In this document: positions 16,865 through 25,586 of the stretch, in pieces | Position numbering within the stretch: the stretch's first letter is position 1 | Layout: every line of letters starts with the position of its first letter | NCBI GenBank assembly: GCA_913777615.1 | Contig: CAJYTK010000005.1 | Coordinates: forward strand, 1-64,000 | DNA: 64,000 nt | Direction: 5' to 3' | DNA from: an uncultured Agrobacterium sp. | GTDB taxonomy: Bacteria; Pseudomonadota; Alphaproteobacteria; Rhizobiales; Rhizobiaceae | Made by a program: the position numbers and the translations under genes | Notes under the pieces: model-generated | What the model was told of the DNA's origin: nothing | The model's database searches: none | Seen by the model: only the letters and a program-made list of their open reading frames with translations

Positions 16865-18142
16865 CTAATGCGGAGCGTCCGCCGCGTGGTGCTTGCGGAT
16901 ATTGCGCACCACCCACCATACGCCGATCACGGCAATGGGAACCGATGCGCCGGTGATCACGGCCGGATCGATCGGCAGCAGGTCATGCGTCACTGCCTTG
17001 GTGAGATAGCCGATCAGCCCGACGACGTAATAGGATATGGCAGCGACAGAAAGGCCTTCGACTGTTTGCTGCAGCCGCAATTGCATGGCAGCACGCCTGT
17101 TCATATTGTTTAAAAGCACGCTGTTCTGCCGCTCGAGCTCGACATCGATCCAACTGCGCACCAGCGATGTGGCACGATACAGCTTTCGAGACAGGTTGGC
17201 CTGGCGTTCCTCAACCGACTGGCAGGTGCGCATGGCAGGCGCCAGCCGCCGTTCCAGAAAGGTGGCCATGGTTTCGTGTCCATGGATCGGCGTTTCAGCC
17301 AGTGTGCGAATGCGCTCGCGGACAATGACGTCATAGGCGCGGCTTGCGCCGAAGCGATAGAGGCTAAGCGCCGCGTTGGCCTCCAGTTCTGCGGCAAGGC
17401 GGGTCATTTCGGCCAGAAGCGCATCGGCTTCTTCTCGCGCACCGTTCTTCATCCGCTGCGTGATCGCGGTCAAACCGTCTTCGATACGACGGATTTCCGG
17501 CGACAGTGTCTGGGCCAACGGCAATCCGAGCATGGCGAGCGTCCGGTAGGTTTCGATGTCCAGCAGACGCTGCACGATACCTCCACGCGCCGAATCGGTG
17601 AGGCCCCGGTCGAGCAGAAGAAACTGCGTCAGCCCATCGCGATCCTGGCGGAAGTCCGTAAGGATGGACGCCTGCCCTTCGCGAACGGTGCTGTGGCATA
17701 GACTGATCGGATCGAAATGGCTTTCTGCGTTGGCGGTTTCCGGTCCATCGTCACGAATTTCGAGCCTGACCGCAGAGATCAGCGAGCCGGGCGGCGAAAA
17801 GCCATCTCCAAAAGGATCGCCAACGATCTCGCCGCCAACCTTTTCCGGCGCCGGCCCATCCCAGAACCAGGTAGAGAACTCGGTGTGTCTTTCCCATCTG
17901 AGCGTGCCTAGGCCGCAAGGCATGGCGTGGTGACGGGCATCGCGTTCCGGTGGCGCGACACCACGGCTACGCGACATTTCCGCAATCGCCGAATGATGTA
18001 CGGAGGCGCCACCATCCATCATGAAGGCCAGTTGGATGATAATGCGTGACGAGCCGAGCAATACGGTCGGCCTCGCATGAATTTCCCCTAGCGCCAATGA
18101 CCTCTCCGGCGCACTGGCAAATGCAAATCGTCCCCTGGCCAT
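16865..18142 (-). CDS. DUF3422 family membrane-anchored protein
   Basis: A 425-residue protein matching DUF3422 in layout: a soluble N-terminal part with FAFASAPERSLALGEIHARP, HHAMPCGLGTLRWERHTEFSTWFW, then a long helical region (about 185-340) and two C-terminal membrane segments (about 365-385 and 395-415). Function is unknown in the literature I know. I chose the ATG at 18142 because GGAGAGG lies just upstream; a TTG at 18160 is possible. It stands alone, with the mfpsA promoter region beyond its start. Confidence 0.82.
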   Translation of the reverse strand: MARGRFAFASAPERSLALGEIHARPTVLLGSSRIIIQLAFMMDGGASVHHSAIAEMSRSRGVAPPERDARHHAMPCGLGTLRWERHTEFSTWFWDGPAPEKVGGEIVGDPFGDGFSPPGSLISAVRLEIRDDGPETANAESHFDPISLCHSTVREGQASILTDFRQDRDGLTQFLLLDRGLTDSARGGIVQRLLDIETYRTLAMLGLPLAQTLSPEIRRIEDGLTAITQRMKNGAREEADALLAEMTRLAAELEANAALSLYRFGASRAYDVIVRERIRTLAETPIHGHETMATFLERRLAPAMRTCQSVEERQANLSRKLYRATSLVRSWIDVELERQNSVLLNNMNRRAAMQLRLQQTVEGLSVAAISYYVVGLIGYLTKAVTHDLLPIDPAVITGASVPIAVIGVWWVVRNIRKHHAADAPH

Positions 18143-18296
18143 CAGCCCTCTCCGTCTCAATCATACAGATTTATCAAATCGCAAGCCGCATGGGCAGATG
18201 CCGAGTTGCCGCAGGCAAATTGCTAAAACACCCCTTGCCCAGAGATATAGTCGTTGGCGCCTGAAGAAAGAAAATCCTATTAACGCAATTTTTCCG

Positions 18297-18321
18297 GGAA
18301 CTTTATCAACTTTGAGACGTT
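18297..18321 (+). promoter_or_regulatory. EcfG/RpoE2-type general stress promoter upstream of mfpsA
   Basis: GGAAC (18297-18301), 16 bases, then CGTT (18318-18321). This matches the alphaproteobacterial general stress sigma consensus GGAAC-N16/17-CGTT exactly, and lies 40 bases before the mfpsA ATG. I found no other match of this quality in the window. Confidence 0.7.
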
Positions 18322-18361
18322 CTTGACGGGTTATTGGAAAATTCTACCAAGATGGGACGCT

Positions 18362-19699
18362 ATGACTACCACGAGCGAAACTGAACGCTATCCCCGGATA
18401 GCACTCATATCGACACATGGCTACGTCGCCGCACACCCGCCGCTTGGCGCAGCCGACACGGGAGGACAGGTCGTCTATGTCCTCGAACTCGCAAAAAAAC
18501 TCGGTCAACTCGGCTACACGGTCGATCTATACACCCGCCGCTTTGAGGACCAGCCAGAGATTGATGAGGTGGACGAACGCGTTCGCGTCGTGCGCATTCC
18601 CTGCGGCGGAAAGGAATTCATTCCAAAGGAGTATCTCCACCGCCACCTTCTGGAGTGGTGCGAGAACGCGCTGCGCTTCATCAAGAAAAACGCCCTCACC
18701 TACTCCTTTATCAACAGCCACTACTGGGATGCGGGCGTGGCCGGCCAGAGGCTGTCTGAAGCGCTGAAGATCCCGCACCTTCACACGCCCCACTCGCTCG
18801 GTATCTGGAAAAAGCGCCAGATGGAAACCGACTACCCCGAGAAGGCGGATACGTTCGAACTCGAATTCAACTTCAAGGAACGCATCCAGCACGAGCTGAT
18901 CATCTACCGTAGCTGCGATATGGTGATCGCCACGACGCCGGTGCAGCTCGACGTGCTACTCGAAGACTATGGACTAAAGCGCAAGCAGGTCCACATGATC
19001 CCACCGGGATATGACGACAATCGGTTCTTCCCCGTATCGGAAGCCTCACGGCAGATGCTGCGCCAGCGCTTCGGCTTCAGGGGCAAGACGGTGCTGGCAT
19101 TGGGAAGGCTTGCGACAAACAAGGGTTACGACCTACTGATCGACGGCTTTTCAGTTTTGGCCGAGCGTGAACCCGATGCGCGCCTCCATCTTGCCGTCGG
19201 CGGCGAGAATATGGACAACCAGGAAACTACGATCCTCAATCAGCTCAGGGAGCGAGTGAATGAACTCGGACTTGAGGAGAAGGTCGATTTCTCCGGTTAC
19301 GTCTCAGACGAGGATTTGCCCGATATCTATCGAGCAGCCGATCTCTTCGTTCTGTCGAGCCGCTACGAACCTTTCGGCATGACGGCGATAGAGGCGATGG
19401 CGAGTGGAACACCCACGGTCGTCACGATCCACGGCGGACTGTTTCGCGCCGTAAGCTACGGGCGTCATGCACTTTTCGCCGACCCCTTCGACAAGGAAGA
19501 TCTCGGCATTACCATGATGAAGCCGTTCAAGCATGAACGCCTTTACGGACGACTGTCACGCATGGGCGCGCACAAGGCCCGCAGTCTGTTTACCTGGACG
19601 GGCATTGCCCAACAGTTGCTCTCGGTCATCGAAGGGCGTCCGATAATGCCCGTGCTGGAAGAGTCCGATTGGGCCGAACCATGGAATGATGGCGATTGA
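18362..19699 (+). CDS. mfpsA: Mannosylfructose-phosphate synthase
   Basis: A 445-residue GT-B glycosyltransferase (GT4, sucrose-phosphate-synthase relatives) that transfers mannose from GDP-mannose to fructose-6-phosphate. N-terminal acceptor domain: STHGYVAAHPPLGAADTGGQVVYV (about 16-39). C-terminal donor domain: VLALGRLATNKGYDLLIDGF and the E-x7-E motif SSRYEPFGMTAIEAMASGTP. The pair with the phosphatase immediately downstream (4-base overlap) is the arrangement described for Agrobacterium mannosylfructose synthesis. Mannosylfructose is a compatible solute in osmotic stress, which fits the EcfG-type promoter. The ATG at 18362 is chosen over 18323, which would start inside the promoter. Confidence 0.92.
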   Translation: MTTTSETERYPRIALISTHGYVAAHPPLGAADTGGQVVYVLELAKKLGQLGYTVDLYTRRFEDQPEIDEVDERVRVVRIPCGGKEFIPKEYLHRHLLEWCENALRFIKKNALTYSFINSHYWDAGVAGQRLSEALKIPHLHTPHSLGIWKKRQMETDYPEKADTFELEFNFKERIQHELIIYRSCDMVIATTPVQLDVLLEDYGLKRKQVHMIPPGYDDNRFFPVSEASRQMLRQRFGFRGKTVLALGRLATNKGYDLLIDGFSVLAEREPDARLHLAVGGENMDNQETTILNQLRERVNELGLEEKVDFSGYVSDEDLPDIYRAADLFVLSSRYEPFGMTAIEAMASGTPTVVTIHGGLFRAVSYGRHALFADPFDKEDLGITMMKPFKHERLYGRLSRMGAHKARSLFTWTGIAQQLLSVIEGRPIMPVLEESDWAEPWNDGD

Positions 19700-20451
19700 A
19701 ACCTGTAAGGCTTTTTTCCTCCGATCTCGACGGAACGCTCGTCGGCAATAACGAGGCGACGGCACGCTTTCGCGATTACTGGCATTCTCTTCCGGATGCC
19801 GAACGCCCGCTGTTGGTTTTCAACAGCGGTCGACTGATCGATGATCAACTCGATCTGATCGAGACAGTGCCGCTGCCCCGCCCCGACTACATTATCGGCG
19901 GCGTGGGCACGATGCTGTTCTGCTCCAATGACCCGACACTGTCGAAAGATTATGTGTCTTTCCTCGGATCGGGGTTCGATCCGCATGAAATTGCCCGCGT
20001 GATGCAAGGTGTGCCCGAGATCCGTCGACAGCCTGATCAGTATCAACATGGCCTGAAGTCGAGTTGGTATCTACACGACGCCGATCAAGCGTTGTTGTCC
20101 GAGATCGACCGGCGTTTGGGTGACAATGGGATCATGGCACGTATCGTCTATTCTAGCGGTCGCGACCTCGACATCCTGCCGCGCGCAGCGGACAAGGGAG
20201 CGGCAATTCGCTGGCTTTGCGATCGTCTCGGCTTCGAGCTTGGTGAGACCGTCGTAGCAGGCGATACGGGAAACGACCGTGCGATGTTCGAACTCCCTCA
20301 AGCCAGAGGCATCGCTGTCGGCAACGCGCTTCCTGAACTCAAATCCTACGCAACCGGAAGACACAATGTAGTGATTTCGGTTGAAGAAGAAGCGGATGGC
20401 GTTATATCGGGACTAAAACACTGGATGAACCCTGCCACCATGCATCAGTAA
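19696..20451 (+). CDS. mfppB: Mannosylfructose-phosphate phosphatase
   Basis: A 251-residue HAD-superfamily phosphatase of the sucrose-phosphate-phosphatase type that removes phosphate to release mannosylfructose. Motif I is LFSSDLDGTLVGN (near residues 6-18, nucleophile Asp), motif II is LVFNSGR, and motif IV is TVVAGDTGNDRAMFELPQARGIAVGNA. It starts at TTG 19696, overlapping the mfpsA stop (TTGA), so translation is coupled. There is no ATG that keeps motif I. Confidence 0.92.
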   Translation: MKPVRLFSSDLDGTLVGNNEATARFRDYWHSLPDAERPLLVFNSGRLIDDQLDLIETVPLPRPDYIIGGVGTMLFCSNDPTLSKDYVSFLGSGFDPHEIARVMQGVPEIRRQPDQYQHGLKSSWYLHDADQALLSEIDRRLGDNGIMARIVYSSGRDLDILPRAADKGAAIRWLCDRLGFELGETVVAGDTGNDRAMFELPQARGIAVGNALPELKSYATGRHNVVISVEEEADGVISGLKHWMNPATMHQ

Positions 20452-20580
20452 TTACAAAAATACTGGTGCAAGAGCAGCAAATCCGCATTGACCCGACTCC
20501 TTCGGAAAGAGAAAATGAAACTTGCCGAACACGGATCGGCTTGAGATTTCATTCACGTTCTTCGAAAGGAATACTTAGCG

Positions 20581-21093
20581 TTGAAGCTCCTGAGCCGATT
20601 GGCCAAAGATGTCAGCTTGATGCTGCGTCGTCCCCCACGCCAGCAATATGGCGCCATCTGCCACCGCCGTAACAAACACAATGGCGATGTGGAGGTGCTG
20701 TTGCTGACCAGCCGGGACACAGGTCGGTGGGTTATCCCCAAGGGTTGGCCAATGCAGGGCAAGAAGGCTCATGCAGTTGCCGAGCGCGAGGCCTTCGAAG
20801 AGGCTGGCGTCCGGGGCAACACACAGAAAGAGCCTTTCGGATTTTTCCACTATGAGAAGAAGCTGAAAAACGGTGTGAAGGTTACCTGTCTTGTTCAGGT
20901 TCACCTTCTGGAAGTGACGGATCTTATCAAAAACTTTCCCGAGAAGGAAAGCCGGACACTCGAGTGGGTTTCGCCTGAGGAGGCGCAAAAGCGGGTCAAC
21001 GAGACCGAGCTGAAGCAGCTTTTCGTCGTATTTGGCAAACAGATGGCTCGGGGAACGCCGTCGGCCCTGCAACACGCTGTCGGCTCTCAATGA
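20581..21093 (+). CDS. Nudix hydrolase
   Basis: A 170-residue Nudix-fold protein. The Nudix box is GWPMQGKKAHAVAEREAFEE followed by AGV (about 54-76), with the E-R-E-A-x-E-E metal-binding core intact. An extra C-terminal stretch and KGWPMQGK before the box resemble diphosphoinositol-polyphosphate or nucleotide pyrophosphatases, but the substrate is not predictable. It starts at TTG 20581 with AAAGGA at 20564-20569; no ATG gives the whole domain. It may be transcribed from its own 129-base upstream gap or by read-through from mfpsA-mfppB. Confidence 0.88.
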   Translation: MKLLSRLAKDVSLMLRRPPRQQYGAICHRRNKHNGDVEVLLLTSRDTGRWVIPKGWPMQGKKAHAVAEREAFEEAGVRGNTQKEPFGFFHYEKKLKNGVKVTCLVQVHLLEVTDLIKNFPEKESRTLEWVSPEEAQKRVNETELKQLFVVFGKQMARGTPSALQHAVGSQ

Positions 21094-21134
21094 CGACGAT
21101 GTGGTGCCACTACGACAGGCACTCGCGACCATTG

Positions 21135-21159
21135 GCGCCATAGAGCGTTTCCATGGCGC
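21135..21159 (+). promoter_or_regulatory. Hairpin enclosing the start codon of the phosphate transporter
   Basis: GCGCCAT (21135-21141) pairs with ATGGCGC (21153-21159). The second arm contains the presumed ATG of the transporter; the 11-base loop reads AGAGCGTTTCC, the same string as the ends of the 276-bp element. It could limit translation initiation, or it may mean that the true start is the downstream ATG at 21210. Confidence 0.4.
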
Positions 21160-22661
21160 AATCACCTGAAAATCGCAAAAAACCAACGCTCGACAAGGAT
21201 CTCGACAAGATGACCCGCGTCGAGGAGGCGGTTAATCATCTTGGCCAGCGATTGGTAGCACCGGGCGCTGCACTTCTGTTCCTGGTCGTGACCGCGCTGG
21301 TCGCCAGTTCCTATGCCGGCAGTACGCCAGGCGCGGTCATCACGCTCGCCGCAGCCATCATCGGCGCCTATATGGCGATGAATATCGGCGCCAAGGACGT
21401 TGCCAACAATGTGGGACCGGCCGTCGGCTCAAAGGCACTGCCGCTGACCGCTGCTCTTATCATTGCCGCAATCTGTGAAATCTTCGGTGCGCTCGTCACC
21501 GGTGGTAATGTTGTCGAGACGATTGCCAGCGGCATCGTCGATGTCAGAACCGTACCAGACCCGCATGTCTTTGCCTGGGCGATGCTCGGAGCCATCCTAG
21601 CAGCCGCTCTTTTGGTCAATATTTCCAACCTGCTCAAGGCGCCAATTTCTACCACGCACAGCATCGTTGGCGCGGTGGCAGGTGCCGGCACCGCAGCCTT
21701 CGGCATTGGTGCGGTGGACTGGACGTCGCTGCTCGGCATTGCGCTGACCTGGGTGCTCACCCCATTTATCAGCGCCTTCTTTGCCATCGCTCTCCTCGCA
21801 TTCATCAAGGAGTTCATCATCTATCGCGATGACAAGATCGCCGCAGCCCGCAAATGGGTACCGGTGCTGCTTGGCGTGATGGGAGGAGTGATGACCTCAT
21901 ATCTGATGCGCTTCGGGCTGCATCGGGTCATCGATGTTCCAACCGGCGTATCGCTCGCAGCAGGCTTCGCCGTTGGCCTCATCGGCTGGCGCCTTTGTAT
22001 TCCGCTCATCCGCAACCAATCCGAGGGTCTGGAAAATCGCAATCAATCGCTTCGCACGCTGTTTCAATGGCCGCTGATTTTCGCAGCAGCACTTATGTCC
22101 TTCGGTCACGGCGCCAATGATGTCTCCAACGCTATCGGGCCAGTGGTCGCTATCGTGCGTGCGGATTATGGCAACCTCACCGAGGTTTTTGCACCGGCAC
22201 CGCAATGGGTCATGCTGATTGGTGCTTTCGGGCTGTCCTGCGGCATCCTGCTGTTTGGACCGCGCCTGATCAGGCTCGTCGGCGAGCAGATCACCAAGCT
22301 CAACCCGATGCGTGCCTTCTGCGTGTCCACCTCGACGGCACTCACCGTTCTCACAGCCTCGCATTTCGGCATGCCGGTCAGCACAACGCATACTGCAATT
22401 GGCGCTGTCTTCGGGGTCGGCTTCTTTCGCGAGTGGTATACGCAGCAGGGCCGAAAGCAACAGGAAGCGCTGCGAAAGAGCCTTGCGCCAGCCAATTCTT
22501 CCGCGGACGAACCAGACGAAAACACCTCGGAGACGCGGCGGCGTTATCTTGTCCGCCGGTCGCATTTTATGACGATCATCGCCGCCTGGGTCGTAACGCT
22601 GCCAGCAAGTGCGGCCTTGGCAGCAACGCTCTACGCAATCATGCATCTTCTGTTTATATGA
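21153..22661 (+). CDS. PiT-family inorganic phosphate transporter
   Basis: A 502-residue symporter of the PitA/PNaS family importing metal-phosphate with protons. Both family repeats are present: MNIGAKDVANNVGPAVGSKAL (about 75-95) and SFGHGANDVSNAIGPVVAI (about 317-335). About 11-12 membrane segments surround a hydrophilic loop near 440-470 (RKQQEALRKSLAPANSSADE). ATG 21153 has no Shine-Dalgarno and sits in a hairpin; ATG 21210, preceded by AAGGA, is a reasonable alternative that would remove a charged 19-residue leader. No phoU-like pap gene is adjacent. rsmE follows at 33 bases. Confidence 0.92.
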   Translation: MAQSPENRKKPTLDKDLDKMTRVEEAVNHLGQRLVAPGAALLFLVVTALVASSYAGSTPGAVITLAAAIIGAYMAMNIGAKDVANNVGPAVGSKALPLTAALIIAAICEIFGALVTGGNVVETIASGIVDVRTVPDPHVFAWAMLGAILAAALLVNISNLLKAPISTTHSIVGAVAGAGTAAFGIGAVDWTSLLGIALTWVLTPFISAFFAIALLAFIKEFIIYRDDKIAAARKWVPVLLGVMGGVMTSYLMRFGLHRVIDVPTGVSLAAGFAVGLIGWRLCIPLIRNQSEGLENRNQSLRTLFQWPLIFAAALMSFGHGANDVSNAIGPVVAIVRADYGNLTEVFAPAPQWVMLIGAFGLSCGILLFGPRLIRLVGEQITKLNPMRAFCVSTSTALTVLTASHFGMPVSTTHTAIGAVFGVGFFREWYTQQGRKQQEALRKSLAPANSSADEPDENTSETRRRYLVRRSHFMTIIAAWVVTLPASAALAATLYAIMHLLFI

Positions 22662-22694
22662 GCGGACAGATCATCAACCTATCGAAGTACCAAC

Positions 22695-23432
22695 ATGCGC
22701 GCCAATTTCAGAATGCAGCGGCTTTTCGTCAGCCAGTCCTTGCGGCTCGGCGAGCCCGTGGAAGCAGACAGCTACCAGTTCAACTACCTCGCTAATGTAC
22801 TGCGCATGGGCGATGGCTCAGAAATCCTCCTCTTCAACGGTCGCGATGGAGAATGGAAGGCCAGCCTGTCATTCCCAACGCGCAAGAAGATCGTGCTGAG
22901 ACCTTTCGAAGAGACACGGCCTCAGCCGGAAACACCCGACCTGCATTATATCTTTGCGCCGCTGAAGACCGGACGCATGGACTATCTCGTGCAGAAAGCG
23001 GTGGAAATGGGTGCCGGCGTTCTGAGGCCGGTTTTCACTCAGCATGTACAGGGCAAGATCACCAATCTCGACAAGCTCAGGGCAAACGTCATCGAAGCTG
23101 CGGAACAATGCGGTATTCTGGCCGTGCCGGAGGTCGAAGAACCTGTCCGGCTGAAAGACCTGCTTGAAAGCTGGTCGCCTCACCGCCGTATCATCTATTG
23201 CGATGAAGGCGATACCGGGCAAAATCCCCTGCCCGCGCTTCGAGCGATCAACGAAAAGCAACTGGCCCTTCTCGTCGGACCGGAGGGCGGCTTTTCAGAG
23301 GAGGAAAGGCAGTTGCTGCGCAGCAAGGCCTGGGTGACGCCCATACCACTCGGACCCCGCATATTGCGGGCCGATACGGCAGCGGTCGCAGCGCTTGCAG
23401 TCATTCAGGCAAGCATCGGCGACTGGGAATAA
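22695..23432 (+). CDS. rsmE: 16S rRNA (uracil(1498)-N3)-methyltransferase
   Basis: A 245-residue SPOUT-class methyltransferase that methylates U1498 of 16S rRNA at the decoding centre. The N-terminal PUA-like part ([22 protein letters not shown]) leads to the knotted SAM-binding domain with [37 protein letters not shown] and [16 protein letters not shown], all diagnostic of RsmE. ATG at 22695. It sits between the phosphate transporter and gshA and may share the transporter's transcript. Confidence 0.95.
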   Translation: MRANFRMQRLFVSQSLRLGEPVEADSYQFNYLANVLRMGDGSEILLFNGRDGEWKASLSFPTRKKIVLRPFEETRPQPETPDLHYIFAPLKTGRMDYLVQKAVEMGAGVLRPVFTQHVQGKITNLDKLRANVIEAAEQCGILAVPEVEEPVRLKDLLESWSPHRRIIYCDEGDTGQNPLPALRAINEKQLALLVGPEGGFSEEERQLLRSKAWVTPIPLGPRILRADTAAVAALAVIQASIGDWE

Positions 23433-23467
23433 TCCAGCGGAAGATGTCGCGCTCGTACAAATTTCCG

Positions 23468-23481
23468 GCATGAATTCATGC
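23468..23481. promoter_or_regulatory. 14-base palindrome between rsmE and gshA
   Basis: GCATGAATTCATGC is fully self-complementary, just upstream of the candidate gshA promoter at 23497. No regulator is known to me for this sequence; it may instead help end the rsmE transcript. Confidence 0.3.
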
Positions 23482-23496
23482 TTAAAAGAAATTCAT

Positions 23497-23525
23497 TTGC
23501 TTGCACCGTGGCGGCACCCTATCAG
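23497..23525 (+). promoter_or_regulatory. Candidate housekeeping promoter of gshA
   Basis: TTGCTT (23497-23502), a 17-base spacer, then TATCAG (23520-23525), 47 bases before the gshA ATG. A fair match to the rhizobial sigma-70 pattern. Confidence 0.45.
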
Positions 23526-23572
23526 CGATGGCAACATCGCTGCGCAGGCGGCAAAGACAACAAGGTAATTTC

Positions 23573-24946
23573 ATGGCCCGCGACACCACTGACCAGACGC
23601 CGATTTCCTCCGTACAGGAACTGACAGACTATCTGGCCGAAGGCTGCAAGCCGAAAGAGAAATTCCGGATCGGTACGGAGCACGAGAAGTTTGCCTTTTT
23701 CCGTGATGGCAACAAGCCAGTACCCTATTTCGGTGAGGCCAGCATCTCCGCACTGCTGAAGGGCATGCAGGAAAAGCTCGGCTGGGAGCCGATCATGGAT
23801 GGGCACAATATCATCGGCCTTGGCGAACCGAGCGGCATGGGCGCAATTTCCATCGAGCCCGGCGGCCAGTTCGAGCTGTCCGGCGCGCCGTTGGAAAATC
23901 TGCACGAGACCTGTCGGGAATCCAACCAGCACCTGGCGACCTTGCGCGAGATCGCCGAACCGATGGGCATTCGATTCCTCGGCGTGGGCGGCAGCCCGCT
24001 CTGGACATATGGTGAAACACCGCAGATGCCGAAGTCGCGCTATGCGATCATGACCAACTACATGCCCAAGGTCGGCACCAAGGGTCTGGACATGATGTAC
24101 CGGACCTGCACCATCCAGGTTAATTTGGACTTCTCCTCGGAAGAGGACATGCGCCGCAAGATGCGCGTTTCGATGAAGCTTCAGCCACTTGCAACCGCGC
24201 TTTTTGCCTCGTCGCCCTTTACCGAAGGCAAGCCGAACGGGCTGCTCTCCTGGCGCGGCGATATCTGGCGCGACACCGACAACCAGCGTTCCGGCGTTCT
24301 TCCTTTCACGTTCAAGCCGGATTTCGGCTTCAAGGACTATGTCGAATGGGCGCTGGACGTGCCGATGTACTTCATCGTGCGCGACGGCAAATATCGCGAC
24401 TGTACCGACATCACCTTCCGCCAGTTCATGGCGGGCGCGCTGAAGGGTGTGATTGCCGACTGGGAACCCAATCTGGGTGACTGGACGAACCATCTCTCCA
24501 CGCTGTTCCCGGACGTGCGTCTCAAGCGTTTCCTCGAAATGCGCGGCGCCGATGGCGGTCCATGGCGGCGCATCTGTGCGCTGCCGGCCTTCTGGGTCGG
24601 CCTCCTCTACGACGACGATGCTTTGGCTGCAGCCGACCAGTTCACCGCGGACTGGAAAGTGGATGATGTGATCGCGCTTCGCGATGCCGTTCCAACGGCA
24701 GGCCTGAAGGCGACGATCGCGGGACGCGACCTGCTGGACGTGGCACGCGACGTTGTAGCGATATCCCGCAAGGGCTTGCAAAGCCGGGCGCGACTGAACC
24801 GTGATGGACAGGATGAAAGCGTCTTCCTCTCACCGCTGGAAGAGGTTCTTGCCAAAAAGGCGACGCTCGCAGACGACATGCTGGCGCTCTACCATGGCCG
24901 CTGGCAGCAGTCGGTTCTGCCCGTATTCGAAGACTATCAGTATTAA
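23573..24946 (+). CDS. gshA: Glutamate-cysteine ligase
   Basis: A 457-residue gamma-glutamylcysteine synthetase of the plant/alphaproteobacterial type (GCS2-like class), the first enzyme of glutathione synthesis. Diagnostic stretches are FRIGTEHEKFAF, IIGLGEPSGMGAISIEPGGQFELSGAPL, and the two cysteines in YRTCTIQVNLDF and RDCTDITFR. The ATG at 23573 follows AAGGTAATTTC; the 24 residues before it in the longer frame are Arg/Gln-rich and unlikely. gshB is not in the window. A hairpin (GCTGCCC-TCAC-GGGCAGC, 24951-24968) just after the stop may end the transcript. Confidence 0.95.
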   Translation: MARDTTDQTPISSVQELTDYLAEGCKPKEKFRIGTEHEKFAFFRDGNKPVPYFGEASISALLKGMQEKLGWEPIMDGHNIIGLGEPSGMGAISIEPGGQFELSGAPLENLHETCRESNQHLATLREIAEPMGIRFLGVGGSPLWTYGETPQMPKSRYAIMTNYMPKVGTKGLDMMYRTCTIQVNLDFSSEEDMRRKMRVSMKLQPLATALFASSPFTEGKPNGLLSWRGDIWRDTDNQRSGVLPFTFKPDFGFKDYVEWALDVPMYFIVRDGKYRDCTDITFRQFMAGALKGVIADWEPNLGDWTNHLSTLFPDVRLKRFLEMRGADGGPWRRICALPAFWVGLLYDDDALAAADQFTADWKVDDVIALRDAVPTAGLKATIAGRDLLDVARDVVAISRKGLQSRARLNRDGQDESVFLSPLEEVLAKKATLADDMLALYHGRWQQSVLPVFEDYQY

Positions 24947-24992
24947 GTGCGCTGCCCTCACGGGCAGCGGCGCGACATTCACGATCCGGACG

Positions 24993-25030
24993 AAAAAAAG
25001 CCCGGTGCGGCTTGGGACCTGACACCGGGC
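24993..25030 (-). terminator. Terminator of the DUF1127 gene
   Basis: On the minus strand GCCCGGTG (25023-25030) pairs with CACCGGGC (25000-25007) and is followed by TTTTTTTCG. A strong stem with a good U-tract, 70 bases after the DUF1127 stop. Confidence 0.8.
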
Positions 25031-25100
25031 AAAGGCAGGGCTATTGGCAATCACCCTGCGGGGAAACTTGATGCCGGGATCCCGTTCTCGGCATGGGACG

Positions 25101-25397
25101 TCACGGCTTGCGAAGCCGCGTAAATCGCGTACCTGAATGGGTCCTGGCCGCCCGCGCCAGATGCATACTTGGATCATCTAGAAAGCCGGCCTCCAGCGCG
25201 CTCACCACATCGCCACTAGTCAGTCCGATATCTGTGAGCTGCTGATCGGTCATGTCCGTCAGCTTGTTCACGGCCATACGGTTCATGATGGAACGCGCGA
25301 GTTTCGCCACGCGATTGAGAGCCACGTTCCAACGCGTCTCAATCGAGACTCCGGGGGCGACAATCTGCAATTCCATTTTCCGTTCTGCCGTGCGCAT
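25101..25397 (-). CDS. Small DUF1127 family protein
   Basis: A 98-residue protein whose centre NRVAKLARSIMNRMAVNKLTDMTDQQLTDIGLTSGDVVSAL is a DUF1127 domain with the hallmark L-x-D-M-x-x-x-x-L-x-D-I-G-L. DUF1127 proteins are small, basic and often under regulatory RNA or LysR control in rhizobia and Brucella; some bind RNA. The ATG at 25397 has AAGGA eight bases upstream, so the two upstream starts (25439, 25520) are less likely. It is divergent from a LysR gene and has its own terminator. Confidence 0.82.
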   Translation of the reverse strand: MRTAERKMELQIVAPGVSIETRWNVALNRVAKLARSIMNRMAVNKLTDMTDQQLTDIGLTSGDVVSALEAGFLDDPSMHLARAARTHSGTRFTRLRKP

Positions 25398-25586
25398 GAC
25401 AAGGTCCTTCCGATTGGGCACGTAAATATATTGCTTCATGCTCTCGCACGAAGACACTGGTGAGGTTGAGGCCGCCGCTCGAAAGCGTTGACCGGGTTGA
25501 TCGGATGTCTTGAGCGTCAAAATGTCGCAAGTCTATTGATCAGTCCAACGAATGTTTCTAATGTCAGATATCAATTGCTCTTATGG

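Noticed and set aside
23522-24781. 419-codon frame opposite gshA
   Set aside because: Long only because of codon bias in gshA; rich in His/Arg without any fold signature.
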